NCBI GenBank assembly: GCA_009840545.1
Contig: VXNM01000009.1
Coordinates: forward strand, 374,559 to 438,558
Origin: Gammaproteobacteria bacterium
GTDB lineage: Bacteria; Pseudomonadota; Gammaproteobacteria; Pseudomonadales; Azotimanducaceae
Direction of reading: 5' to 3'
Length of the DNA stretch: 64,000 bases
Below the pieces are notes generated by a model. It searched no databases. It worked only from the letters and a program-made list of their open reading frames with translations, and was not told where the DNA came from. How positions within the stretch are numbered: the first letter of the stretch is position 1; every line of letters starts with the position of its first letter. A program made the position numbers and the translations under genes. Below, in pieces: positions 34,104 through 43,741 of this stretch.

Positions 34104-36392
34104 CTATGTCGATGTCCAAAATCTTCGCAGTTCGGTATCTAAGTCATTGGAACGAACAACCCTGGGGAGCCAATGATGCGGAAAATACGATTGAAATTCT
34201 CGATGCGTAAACCGAGGATCAATGAGTAATACAACTCCCCTATCCTTCAGGTGGCGCACAACTCTCCCAGCCGCTTGAACGACTCGTGTCAGTCCGGGTT
34301 GGCGGTAAGCTAGTTCGTATCCAAGATCTGAAGATTCTCGGATCATCTCCCGTTCCAAACTAGATGGAGGCGTTGCCGGACCCACAACGATGACACCAGC
34401 CAACGCATCGCTGTCGAAGTCAACTGATTCGGTAAACACTCCACCCATTGTCACAAAAGCGGCACGTCGAGATCCTGTGGAGATCCAAGAAATGAAGTCC
34501 GCTCTATCCTCATTGGACATATCGAACTCCTGAAGCTTGATGGAAGGATCGTCACCCATACTCTGATACACCATGCCCAAGTATTCGAAAGATGGAAACG
34601 CGACCAACCAATTTGACTCATGGGACTGTCTTGCCGTTCGGACCACATCCACAAGTGACTGAACGGAATTTGGCCGGTCTTTCCAGTACGTAGATATGTC
34701 AGGGACCAACATAACCCCATAGCGGGTGTTGTCTGGCTCCACCAGAGAACGCTGAAAGGATCCTTCCAATCCATGACTTTCTGCAAACACTTCGGGAGGT
34801 GAGAGCGTTCCCGAGAATCGAATACTACTCCGAAATTCCTTGACCACAGATCGAATCCAGGTGCCGGGAGACAGACATTTGAGTCTTAGAGTGATGAACT
34901 CGTTATCGCTGCTAATAATCCAACAGTAGTCTTCGTCCGACAACCTGTCTTTTGCATTCAAGATCCTAGTCATGGTGCTGAGACACTCGAAAAGTGCACT
35001 ATCTGTAGTGTCAAGATCAATATCCAACAGTTCTTCCTGGAGATCGCTTGCTGTGCTCCACAGTTCGTCAGGTATGTCTGGCACAACAGCCTCTGTACTG
35101 TCACCAAAGCAGTTGTAAGCGATAGCATTCAACATGTTTATCAAACGACGAATCAAATTCTCGATAGCCATGTTCGCTCTGGATTCGACGATTCCAATTA
35201 GGCTCTCTTCACGAAGACTTACGGAGAGCATGTCCACTACCCTCTCTCCAAGCCGATGCGCCTCATCAATGAGCAGTGAAACTCTACGAAAGTGCCTAGA
35301 TTGCAACCGATTCAGTGCGATTAGTGGATCGAATACATAGCTGTAGTCTCCAACGACCACGTCTGCCCATTCAGCAACGTCCATGGCGAGTTCATACGGG
35401 CACACCTTATGTGCACGAGCAACAAGCTCCGTGTCAGCCTGATCAATTGTTTTGCGTGCAAGCAGGTCTTGGCGTGCTCGAGCAATCCGATCGTAATGTC
35501 CTTTCGCAAATTCGCAGTGATCGGGAGCGCATGTAGCGCCGGGAGTAAAACAAATTCGCTCCTTGGCAATCAATGCAACCGTGGTGAGGTTTTCGTTCTG
35601 TTCCTGGAGTGCATGCATCGTATCGATAGCTGTTCGCTTTCCTGTCGTCCGAGCCGTTGCAAATATCACTCGATCGATCAGATCTTCGCCCATAGCTTTG
35701 ACACATGGATACAACGTGGCAACCGTCTTGCCCGTTCCTGTTGGAGCCTCGAGCATCATGTTTTCCTTGTCGCGCACTGACTTGTATGCCCGACGAGCAA
35801 CTCGGAGTTGATTTTCACTAACACTATCGAATGGAAACTCCTGAACCATTGCGACTCGATTACGCGCATCTGCCCGATTGAGCACACCAGACAGAAACTC
35901 CAAATAGGTATCGCATGTCGACTCAAAAAACTCCCAAAGGTCGTCGGCCGAGAGAACTTCAGATATCGAATGATTTCTTTGAGAGTCAGGGTCCACATAT
36001 GTCAATCGAATCTCGCACTTGTCAAGATTCTTGCTCTTGCCAAAAATCGCACCATAGAGTCTTGCTTGTGCCTGATGTACCGAGCCGTGACGATTGAAGA
36101 CTCGATCTGGTGGAAGTCGCGACGTCTTAATCTCTTCGACCATTGGAATGGGGTTCAACATGACCCCATCGATGCGTCCGGAGACTTTGAGCAATACCCC
36201 GTGCGCGGAATACGCAGTGCGACAGTTCATTTCCACTTCGTAGTTGGGGTTGGTCGAAATTACATCGGCCTGGTACGACTTTTGTGTTAGCAATCCCTCT
36301 ATAGGGTCGACACGTCCGTCAAGAGTGTGGTCTATGTCACCGTTGCGATGAACGAACTCAGCAAGGTCGGTGACAGAAATGGACGAGTTCAA
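34104..36392 (-). CDS. PD-(D/E)XK nuclease-DinG/XPD-type DNA helicase
   Basis: The 762-residue protein begins at a TTG (36392) that overlaps the upstream nuclease gene's stop as TTGA. An N-terminal nuclease-like region (about residues 60-110) has GRIDGV and VEEIKTS, consistent with the Asp...Glu-x-Lys of PD-(D/E)XK enzymes. The XPD/DinG helicase core follows: motif I EAPTGTGKT, an Fe-S cysteine cluster starting CFTPGATCAPDHC, the DEAH box LLIDEAH and motif VI QAAGRVVR. Such 5'-3' helicases process repair and replication intermediates. Coupling to a FAN1-type nuclease gene indicates a joint role in structured-DNA or crosslink repair. Confidence 0.85.
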   Translation of the reverse strand: MNSSISVTDLAEFVHRNGDIDHTLDGRVDPIEGLLTQKSYQADVISTNPNYEVEMNCRTAYSAHGVLLKVSGRIDGVMLNPIPMVEEIKTSRLPPDRVFNRHGSVHQAQARLYGAIFGKSKNLDKCEIRLTYVDPDSQRNHSISEVLSADDLWEFFESTCDTYLEFLSGVLNRADARNRVAMVQEFPFDSVSENQLRVARRAYKSVRDKENMMLEAPTGTGKTVATLYPCVKAMGEDLIDRVIFATARTTGKRTAIDTMHALQEQNENLTTVALIAKERICFTPGATCAPDHCEFAKGHYDRIARARQDLLARKTIDQADTELVARAHKVCPYELAMDVAEWADVVVGDYSYVFDPLIALNRLQSRHFRRVSLLIDEAHRLGERVVDMLSVSLREESLIGIVESRANMAIENLIRRLINMLNAIAYNCFGDSTEAVVPDIPDELWSTASDLQEELLDIDLDTTDSALFECLSTMTRILNAKDRLSDEDYCWIISSDNEFITLRLKCLSPGTWIRSVVKEFRSSIRFSGTLSPPEVFAESHGLEGSFQRSLVEPDNTRYGVMLVPDISTYWKDRPNSVQSLVDVVRTARQSHESNWLVAFPSFEYLGMVYQSMGDDPSIKLQEFDMSNEDRADFISWISTGSRRAAFVTMGGVFTESVDFDSDALAGVIVVGPATPPSSLEREMIRESSDLGYELAYRQPGLTRVVQAAGRVVRHLKDRGVVLLIDPRFTHREFQSYFPHHWLPRVVRSNDLDTELRRFWTST

Positions 36393-38017
36393 TTGGGCGT
36401 AACAAATCGTATTACACGAGCCGGAACATCGATTGATGCCAATTCCTCTAGCCAAATCCTTTGATTGCGCTGGATTTGGTCGCCCGGTGCTTTGACTTCA
36501 ATGAATTCAATCTTTCCGTTCTCATCGATCACGGTGAGATCGGGAAAGCCAGATCTAAATTGCCTCAAGTCCGACTTAACGGAATTGATTAGTCGGATTA
36601 GGGATGACTCGCCAAGCGCATTGACGATGCGTTCCAATCTGTCGTCGGGAAAGAGATCCCAACTAACGAGTCGATTTGCCTTGCCGCGTTTTGACTCTGC
36701 CGTTTCTAGGACGCGAGTGACTAAAGGTACCTGCGAGTTCACAGGATCTTTGCAATGTCGTTGCCGCGCGTCAATAAATTCTGACCAAAACAGATCGCGC
36801 GGTGCGGTTTGAAAGGGGTTGGTAAATGCGCCGGGCACGGACGCAAACACCCAGTCCCAATAAACCAAGCCAAACAGAGTGAGGGGAAGAGCATTTTCGA
36901 GGTGCCAGCCGACAGTGCCGTCCTCACACAAGTGCTGCAGTACATGTTGCTCGATGGGAATCGCGGGACTCTCCCGAATGTCCACTGTGTCAACTACGAA
37001 CTTGTCTGCGCGTCTCCTCCGTGAAGGGAAGTGCTTCCCGAACTGTTCCTCTTCGCGCGACCACGGATTCTCAAGAATTCTGTCTTGCAGCACTTCCGCT
37101 GCTTGCCGTCTCCCCGATCGGTACAGTACTCGTACCATACGTTCACGAGCTGGATGGCTATTTGATCGCCTATATGCCTTGATTGCCAATCGGCGACACT
37201 CTGCGCGCTCCAAAATACGACCCAAACTATTGAGAATTCGGCTTCGATATCGGTCGATAGTTCGATTTTTCTGATCTCCGCTCAATGCTTCAATGTAGAC
37301 ATCGGCTTGGTCAACAGTGTGACTCTCTTCGTTTTCATGCATCGCGTCACTCAATGAAGCCCACTCCAAATAGGTATTGAGTTCGCCGCGACTCGCGAAT
37401 TGCCGGTCTCTCCTATTCAAAGAGTATGACTCGTACTCCACGATGCCGAGGTCGCGAACAACAAACGAGCTAAAGTCCGATACACGATCGCCGAAGAACA
37501 GTAATCGGAACAGATCGAGAATCTCCGGTTGACACAAACAGAACCACGGAAATTTGCTCTGCAATTTGGCACGAATACTGCTCTCGGTATTTGAGTCCAC
37601 GATCGATTCGATGAGGCGCGACTTCGGAGAGACGCCGGGTACACTCGGAAAAAATGATCTAAGCTGCGGAATCGTCACTCGAGCGAGTAATTCGTCCGCA
37701 GGCAAACAAGGGTTCGTATTGATCAATTCGCGCGACTCCAACTCCGATAGTGCTGCATCCCGATCGTCAATTTCTCCATAGTTCATTTGATTTACAAAGA
37801 AGACTGGTCCTTTGCGACCAACTATCCGAGCAAGTAGTCTTAATCCATCTGGTGATATGTCCAGTATAGCCTTTGCGCAATCCAATTCTGACTTGTCTAA
37901 CAAATCGTGGTATTGCTCAAGAACGAAGTGAACCAATACACTCAGGTTTTGTGCGTAGTAGTCCGGCGGTGGAGCCCTATCCTGAACTAACGTAACTTGC
38001 TGCTTTGTTCCACTCAT
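36389..38017 (-). CDS. FAN1-like VRR-NUC domain nuclease
   Basis: The 542-residue protein matches bacterial FAN1 homologues in length and plan. It has an N-terminal winged-helix-like region, a helical middle rich in Arg, and a C-terminal VRR-NUC nuclease domain with PDLTVID and IEVKAPGDQIQRNQRIW (about 497-527). There the Asp, Glu and Lys form the metal site. FAN1 cleaves 5' flaps and unhooks interstrand DNA crosslinks. It lies upstream of, and overlaps by four bases, a nuclease-helicase gene, an association known from other proteobacteria. Confidence 0.88.
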   Translation of the reverse strand: MSGTKQQVTLVQDRAPPPDYYAQNLSVLVHFVLEQYHDLLDKSELDCAKAILDISPDGLRLLARIVGRKGPVFFVNQMNYGEIDDRDAALSELESRELINTNPCLPADELLARVTIPQLRSFFPSVPGVSPKSRLIESIVDSNTESSIRAKLQSKFPWFCLCQPEILDLFRLLFFGDRVSDFSSFVVRDLGIVEYESYSLNRRDRQFASRGELNTYLEWASLSDAMHENEESHTVDQADVYIEALSGDQKNRTIDRYRSRILNSLGRILERAECRRLAIKAYRRSNSHPARERMVRVLYRSGRRQAAEVLQDRILENPWSREEEQFGKHFPSRRRRADKFVVDTVDIRESPAIPIEQHVLQHLCEDGTVGWHLENALPLTLFGLVYWDWVFASVPGAFTNPFQTAPRDLFWSEFIDARQRHCKDPVNSQVPLVTRVLETAESKRGKANRLVSWDLFPDDRLERIVNALGESSLIRLINSVKSDLRQFRSGFPDLTVIDENGKIEFIEVKAPGDQIQRNQRIWLEELASIDVPARVIRFVTPN

Positions 38018-38066
38018 GACGCAAATGAGTCGTTGCTCGAGATTTCGGAGCTAGGCAAGTGCTCAA

Positions 38067-38083
38067 GGGTTGTGGCACAACCC
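38067..38083. repeat. Short inverted repeat between two leftward genes
   Basis: GGGTTG, loop TGGCA, CAACCC forms a six-base-pair hairpin between the lipoprotein gene (upstream of FAN1 in sense of the map) and the FAN1-like gene. No T run follows it on either strand, so I do not call it a terminator. Confidence 0.3.
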
Positions 38084-38150
38084 GTCAATTGATCAGATCG
38101 CTAACAGGTAGAGACAACAGACACGTGTCGCAGCATGTCCTTTCAAGTGT

Positions 38151-39629
38151 TTAGTCGTTAGTGTCAGATTCTTGTGGTTGATTTAGAACCCAGCCCGTGA
38201 TCCGGTCGAATATTTCTAGTTTGTCCTGATCTGCTGCCGAATCCGTGAGACCGGATCGATATGACTGTGCAACACTCTTGGCGTCGTCTGTCTTATCCGA
38301 AGCCATAAGTGCTCCAATGTAGTCAGCCGCAACCATAGGATCTCTACTGTCTAACTCGAATGCACGCTTTCCATATTCCACACTTGCAGATCTATGATCT
38401 GGGTTGTCAGACCTTGAGAGGTTTCGAGCCGCCCCACCGAAAGACCGAGCGGTCGGAGTGCTATCCGAATGCTCCAATACTGACTGGTAGTAACTGAAAA
38501 TACTGTCCCAGTCCTCAATGCTCTGAAGGTAAATCAACCGCAATCTACTACTCAATGTTTCCCCAACCAAATTGCTATTGGGATCTCTATTTTGTTCGTA
38601 TTCGGCGGCATGCTTTAAAGGATCAAGCTCAAGACTTTCTATGTAAGACACATAGCTTTGGTCTCCTTTCTGGGCGGCGTCAAGTGCTGCATACCATGTT
38701 GCACTTAGAGCGAATTGGCTCATCGCGGCATCGGAACTAACAGCCAAGAAATCGTTGTAGTTTCCAAGCACGTACTCTACTAGTTCATCCCCGCGCGGCG
38801 TCTTGTCTTTGTAGTAGAGGACTAAATGTGCATCGATTGGGTTTACTAATTCGACGTATGTCTTGGTCGTGAAGTAATCAGCGGCAATTTGCTTGAACTT
38901 GGCGGCTCTCTCGAAGTAAGCCTGCATCGCTGTCATATCGTCCCTGTTCACGTCACTCAATGAAAACTCAACAATTGCATCCATAAGGAATTGTTGTACA
39001 AATTCGCTGGAACGTTCGCCTTCCTCAAAGCGACTCTGCATTTCGTCGAAATTCCCAGATTTCTCGCCGAGCATACGTCCAACTAGCGTCACAAATTGTG
39101 GACCCGACATTGCGCTGTTTGCTCTGCTGATTTCAGTGCCGTCGTGTTCGAGAATCAGGTAGGTCGGGTAGACGCGTATGTCGTATCGTGCGGCTAACTC
39201 GGGTCCATTTTCATCTTCGTTCTCGGCATCAAACTTGAAATTGATAAACCTCGCATTGAAGTACTCACCAACCTCGGGCTGGGGGAAAACCGTCTCTTGC
39301 ATGACGATGCACGGTCCACACCAAGTTGTATAGACATCTACAAACACCTTTTTCTGTTCTTGCTCTGCTTGTACCAGTGCAGCTTCGAAAGTGCCTTTGA
39401 AGAACTTCATTCCTTCGGTTTCAGATTCAGCCTCCACAGCGACTGGATCTGCACTTTCTTCTACTTCTGAACTAATGTCCTTTGAACATCCGGCCAACAG
39501 AAGGGTACAAAGCAAGACTGCTGAGCCCAGCGTGACCCCTCTGATCTTTCTAAGCACGTTTAGTGCACACCCAAACACTTCACATTGACTCGACAGAGCC
39601 GTGTTCTTGTGAGTATTAATTGCTTTCAT
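38151..39629 (-). CDS. Thioredoxin-fold lipoprotein
   Basis: The start is placed at the ATG at 39629 because AAGGTGG lies just upstream; an upstream ATG at 39719 would add 30 unlikely residues. The roughly 492-residue product has a long N-terminus leading to a hydrophobic segment and the lipobox LLAGC, so it is anchored to a membrane facing the periplasm. A thioredoxin-like domain follows with the active site TTWCGPC and the cis-Pro region VYPTYLI. The remaining 300 residues are helical and TPR-like. It probably handles protein disulfides or a related redox task; the partner is unknown. Confidence 0.8.
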   Translation of the reverse strand: MKAINTHKNTALSSQCEVFGCALNVLRKIRGVTLGSAVLLCTLLLAGCSKDISSEVEESADPVAVEAESETEGMKFFKGTFEAALVQAEQEQKKVFVDVYTTWCGPCIVMQETVFPQPEVGEYFNARFINFKFDAENEDENGPELAARYDIRVYPTYLILEHDGTEISRANSAMSGPQFVTLVGRMLGEKSGNFDEMQSRFEEGERSSEFVQQFLMDAIVEFSLSDVNRDDMTAMQAYFERAAKFKQIAADYFTTKTYVELVNPIDAHLVLYYKDKTPRGDELVEYVLGNYNDFLAVSSDAAMSQFALSATWYAALDAAQKGDQSYVSYIESLELDPLKHAAEYEQNRDPNSNLVGETLSSRLRLIYLQSIEDWDSIFSYYQSVLEHSDSTPTARSFGGAARNLSRSDNPDHRSASVEYGKRAFELDSRDPMVAADYIGALMASDKTDDAKSVAQSYRSGLTDSAADQDKLEIFDRITGWVLNQPQESDTND

Positions 39630-39734
39630 TGGTTCCACCTTTTCTTTCACGCCTGTTTCGATGAGACGCTCTGTTGATACCTCTAACCTTAATTTGACTC
39701 GAATGGATTCATACATCAAAATTCAGTCTCAACG

Positions 39735-41744
39735 TCAACTCGTTGAGTTATTACTCTCGGGGTCATCTAACCACTTCAATTCTTCCGAACTAAGATCCAG
39801 CTCTAAAGCCGTCAGGCAGCTGTGCGTTTCCGAGAGCTGCCGCGGTCCTATCAAGGGAAAACACGGAAATGCTTGAGCCAAGACAAAGGCTAGGGCAATA
39901 TTAATTGGCTCGACACCTTTCTCTTTAGCTAAGGAATACGCTCGAGTCCTTCTTTCGAAGTTGTCCTCTGAAAACCAACATCTCTGAATTTCTGAATCAG
40001 AAGGATGTAGACCATACTGGGTTTTCGATGATGTACTGCTCTTGCGTATTTCATCAACCCTATCCGTGAAGAACCCGCGTGCTTGTGAGGACCATGGAAA
40101 TAACGCTAGCTTGTTTTTCTTGAGAAATTCCCGATATTGATCGGTGTTAGCCGATATGCATCCAGGCCACACAGGTTCATTCATTCGCGCCAAACTAAAC
40201 TGATTGGACACGGCGGAGAAACCAGTTCTGTGGTGACGCTCCGCCCAGTCATTCGCCTCTTTGACGCGTTCCAGCGACCAGTTAGATCCGCCAAAAACCG
40301 AAAGTCTTCCCAACTCGCGTTGGTCACTCAATACGTCGATCCACTCACCGACCGGTACTTCTGGATTGTCCCTATGCAAGAAGTAAATATCAACATGGTC
40401 TGTTCGAAGAGACTCCAGGGTCTGAATCAACTGTGATTCGACGAATTCCGGGCGATTGTGCGGAGTATGTGCGCCTTTGCCAATGACCACGGCTTCGTCC
40501 CGTATGCCCCGAGACTCAAGCCATAAACCTAGAAACTGTTCAAGACGATTTCCACCGTAGATGTACGCCGTGTCGAACGTATTGCCGCCAGATTCGTAGA
40601 AATCGTCGAACATGACCATAGCGTGCAGTTCATTAGGCTGGTTGTCGCATCCAAAAACCAACCTAGAGATGTTCTTGGTTATTCCTGGAAGCTTCCCATA
40701 ACGCATGGTGTCAGATTTGCGAGCAGTAGAACTGCCATGAATTGGTACGGGACGATTAGCTAAAGACTCCGCTTCGAATTTGACTCCAACGGTTTTTCTC
40801 CATTCATCCAGGACTCGTGCGTTTCCCATTGAGTCGTCCCAAGTCATGGCAGGAGATTCGACCGCACTTTCCTTCAAGCAACGATCTACTTCATCGACTT
40901 CACTTACATAGATTTCTCTTGCGTCTCCTCTAATGACCTCTTTCTGGCCTTGCTTGGTCAGTTCAAATTCCCACTCCTGAGGTGAGCGCCAAGGCCAAGG
41001 AACTTGAATGCTTCCCTGGGTACCAAAGACTCTCACTGTATTGTCGAGTTGCTGGCCAACTCCCGTTGCCACTCGTGCCGTGATTCCGTTTTTGAAGTAC
41101 AGCATCCCTGCTGCATACAAATCGACGCCTTCATCGGAAAGTACTCCAGTCCCTTCGACCGTGTGGGGTTCTTCTCCTGCAATCAAACGTGAAATCGAAA
41201 CCGGATAGCAACCCACATCCATAATCCCCCCTCCTGCCAAGTCATTCGCGAATAGTCTTGACTTGGGGTCATACGGTGCGTGAAATCCAAACGTCGCATG
41301 AATGTGTCGGACTGATCCGATTGCACCGTTCCGAAGGAGTTCCACAACCTTTGTAATTTGTGGATGTAGCCGATACATAAACGCTTCCATCAGAAAACAG
41401 TTGTTCGACTTAGCTGCGTGAACCATCGCCATGACTTCCGCATGGCTGATACCCATGGGCTTTTCGCAAAGCACGGCTTTTCCAGCGTTCAAACACTTGA
41501 TCGTCCATTCCGCGTGTTGGGGATGTGGGGTGGCGATGTAGACGGCATCCACATCAGAAGCTGAAACTAACTCATCGTACGAGGAATACGCCGTAACGCC
41601 GTTGTAGTTGCTAGCAAATACATCCGCACTTTCTTGTGTCCGGCTTCCCACCGCAACCAACTGTCCCGTGTCAGACTGCTGAATTGCAACAGCCAACTTG
41701 TGGGCGATTCGTCCGGTTGCAACTATTCCCCAACGTGTAGTCAT
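39735..41744 (-). CDS. Gfo/Idh/MocA oxidoreductase-aldo/keto reductase fusion
   Basis: This 669-residue frame joins two different oxidoreductases. Residues 1-335 are Gfo/Idh/MocA-type: the N-terminal dinucleotide loop GIVATGRIAHKLA, the CEKPMG motif near 93-98, and a C-terminal substrate domain with GGGIMDVGCYPV. Residues 350-669 are an aldo/keto reductase with the catalytic tetrad visible as Asp and Tyr in FDTAYIYGG, Lys in IGKGAH and His in FLHRDNP. Both halves normally use NAD(P) on sugars or similar hydroxy/carbonyl compounds, so the fusion may carry out sequential or balanced redox steps. The substrate is unknown. There is no stop or gap at the junction. Confidence 0.87.
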   Translation of the reverse strand: MTTRWGIVATGRIAHKLAVAIQQSDTGQLVAVGSRTQESADVFASNYNGVTAYSSYDELVSASDVDAVYIATPHPQHAEWTIKCLNAGKAVLCEKPMGISHAEVMAMVHAAKSNNCFLMEAFMYRLHPQITKVVELLRNGAIGSVRHIHATFGFHAPYDPKSRLFANDLAGGGIMDVGCYPVSISRLIAGEEPHTVEGTGVLSDEGVDLYAAGMLYFKNGITARVATGVGQQLDNTVRVFGTQGSIQVPWPWRSPQEWEFELTKQGQKEVIRGDAREIYVSEVDEVDRCLKESAVESPAMTWDDSMGNARVLDEWRKTVGVKFEAESLANRPVPIHGSSTARKSDTMRYGKLPGITKNISRLVFGCDNQPNELHAMVMFDDFYESGGNTFDTAYIYGGNRLEQFLGLWLESRGIRDEAVVIGKGAHTPHNRPEFVESQLIQTLESLRTDHVDIYFLHRDNPEVPVGEWIDVLSDQRELGRLSVFGGSNWSLERVKEANDWAERHHRTGFSAVSNQFSLARMNEPVWPGCISANTDQYREFLKKNKLALFPWSSQARGFFTDRVDEIRKSSTSSKTQYGLHPSDSEIQRCWFSEDNFERRTRAYSLAKEKGVEPINIALAFVLAQAFPCFPLIGPRQLSETHSCLTALELDLSSEELKWLDDPESNNSTS

Positions 41745-41829
41745 GATCCGTTCATTTCTGTATTGCCAAGTGGTTGGATGTCGGTGCTAGATGTGTGATT
41801 GACTTGGCACCGATCAATGTAATCGTCCG

Positions 41830-42645
41830 CTATGTGTCCGTATTAATTTCCAGAGCATCAGAGTCTGGCCGGGCCAATCCCCGTTGAGATGATGCTATTG
41901 CATCGAGAAAGATGCGAATATAGTCTCTGTGACCGAGTTTCTCGGTGACTTCCGCCACGGCTTCTTCCAAGCGAAACTCGCGCATGAATAGTGTTCGAAA
42001 TGCCAATCGAACTTCTCGTATTGCCGTAGTGTCGTAGCCCGCACGCTCCATACCAATCTTGTTGACTACTCTCATGGTCGCTCGAAAACCTTCTGCGATT
42101 GTGAACGGCAAGACATCCTGGGTAACACGAGCCATGCCGCCCACCATTGCGGCGCGTCCGACATGACAAAACTGATGCACTGCGCTCAAGCCTCCGATAT
42201 TTGCATACTCGCCTATGACAACGTGGCCGCCTAAGGTTGCTGCGTGAGACATGACTACGTGGTTGCCAACCTTGCAATTGTGTGCCACATGCGAATGAGC
42301 CAAAAGAGCACAATCGTTTCCAACCTCTGTGATACCTTGTTCCTCCGTTGCACTATGAATGCTCACGTACTCTCGAATAGTGTTGCGATCGCCGATTTTG
42401 GTAAAGGTTTTTGTACCTTCGATATGCTTCTGGTCCTGGGATTGGACGCCCATCGTGACAAAAGGAAACACCGTACAGTCCGCACCCAACTCTGTATGTC
42501 CATCAACAACAACATGAGAGTGGAGATACGTTCGTTCACCTATCTTTGTGTTGGGACCGATCGTACAGAATGGACCGATGATGCAGCCAGTCCCTAGTTC
42601 AGCACCAGGAGCTACGACTGAGGACTTATCGATGCACACGCCCAT
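41830..42645 (-). CDS. lpxA: UDP-N-acetylglucosamine acyltransferase LpxA
   Basis: The 271-residue protein has the left-handed beta-helix of hexapeptide repeats and the catalytic His in SHVAHNCKVG (about 120-129, equivalent to His125 of E. coli). NIGGLSAVHQFCHVGRAAMVGG and the helical C-terminal domain are typical of LpxA. It catalyses the first step of lipid A synthesis from acyl-ACP and UDP-GlcNAc, which marks the host as an LPS-bearing Gram-negative. It is detached from the usual bamA-lpxD-fabZ-lpxA-lpxB cluster, none of which is in the window. Confidence 0.9.
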   Translation of the reverse strand: MGVCIDKSSVVAPGAELGTGCIIGPFCTIGPNTKIGERTYLHSHVVVDGHTELGADCTVFPFVTMGVQSQDQKHIEGTKTFTKIGDRNTIREYVSIHSATEEQGITEVGNDCALLAHSHVAHNCKVGNHVVMSHAATLGGHVVIGEYANIGGLSAVHQFCHVGRAAMVGGMARVTQDVLPFTIAEGFRATMRVVNKIGMERAGYDTTAIREVRLAFRTLFMREFRLEEAVAEVTEKLGHRDYIRIFLDAIASSQRGLARPDSDALEINTDT

Positions 42646-42696
42646 ACTCTCTACCGTTCCGTCCGAACTACATTCTCACTTGGTTAATTATGACCA

Positions 42697-43587
42697 TCAG
42701 ACGCGCTTTTTTGCGCCACGATAGGGCTCCATGTCCATCCCAGGATATCGGGTAGACACTCCTTCAATAGTTTCTTCTGTCCAATATTCGTGACCAGGTG
42801 CCGGGAAACCAAACAGTTCACGTTCGTCAGTTGTTGCTGCTTCAATCCACTTTCTAAAGTCTGGACGTATGGCTTCCGCTGACCAACTGTCGATTCCAAG
42901 CCATCTCCAGGCGGCCGGTGAATATGTAATGAACTGTCCTACTCGGCCGCCCGGAGCTAAGAACGGTGTACCTCGGTGAAAGGTCCGCATGCTGTAGACC
43001 AGCAATCCACCTGCCGGCACTACGACCTTTACTTCGTTTTCATAGAGCTCGGGTCTCTGATCGCGTGTGAAGTGCGCCGGCACTCGCAGACTCTCGGGAT
43101 AGTGTTCCCATGAACATACTGCTGTAGGTGCGTGTTCCACAGTCACATCAGTGTAGTAAAGCAAGTAGGCCGTCTGCCAGTATTCCGGTACGTCGGGAGG
43201 ATAAGCTAGTGTGTGGTTTCCGTAATCGCAATGCATGGCTTGGTCTACGTCAGAACCGTCTCCTTTGCGTTTTGCATGAAGGTTGCCCTGCTCACAGTAC
43301 AAAGCACTACCTCCTGCAAACTTGCTCGCTAGAGCTCTGAGTTCGGGATGCAAAGTTATGTGGTTCAGCCAGGTGCCTGGAAACGGGAACCTCCAAACCG
43401 GACGACGCGACCCTCGAGTCCAAGTCGGCGGCTCATCGCTAGGGTCGTCACAATATTCGATCCATCCAGGGAGAACTTCCTTCAACTCATTGCGTGCGCC
43501 ATCTAGTTCTTCAGACGTCAAGAACTCTTCAACTATTGCAAATCCGTGTTGTGCGTAGTGTTGCTCATGTCCGGGTTCTATCCCCAT
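42697..43587 (-). CDS. Phytanoyl-CoA dioxygenase (PhyH) family protein
   Basis: A 296-residue 2-oxoglutarate/Fe(II)-dependent oxygenase of the PhyH family. The metal-binding His-x-Asp is in AMHCDYGNHT (about 117-126) and the distal His in TFHRGTPF. An Arg near GGRVGQFITY probably binds 2-oxoglutarate. The family hydroxylates very diverse substrates including phytanoyl-CoA, ectoine and natural products. It is upstream of lpxA on the same strand, 51 bases away. A role in sterol or lipid modification is possible but not indicated by the sequence. Confidence 0.82.
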   Translation of the reverse strand: MGIEPGHEQHYAQHGFAIVEEFLTSEELDGARNELKEVLPGWIEYCDDPSDEPPTWTRGSRRPVWRFPFPGTWLNHITLHPELRALASKFAGGSALYCEQGNLHAKRKGDGSDVDQAMHCDYGNHTLAYPPDVPEYWQTAYLLYYTDVTVEHAPTAVCSWEHYPESLRVPAHFTRDQRPELYENEVKVVVPAGGLLVYSMRTFHRGTPFLAPGGRVGQFITYSPAAWRWLGIDSWSAEAIRPDFRKWIEAATTDERELFGFPAPGHEYWTEETIEGVSTRYPGMDMEPYRGAKKRV

Positions 43588-43741
43588 TTCGTCCTCTTCT
43601 TCTCAAACAGCCTCACAAAGTGGAGCATCATTCGCGCTGAATCTCGATCACAAGAAAGTCTGTTCCATGCGCGTCCGGCCATGTACATTTACTCTCTATC
43701 ATGTATGCATCAAGACCCGTTTTAAGTCTGGTCTCACCACA

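Noticed and set aside
38067-38083. Rho-independent terminator
   Set aside because: The hairpin is not followed by a T run in either direction.
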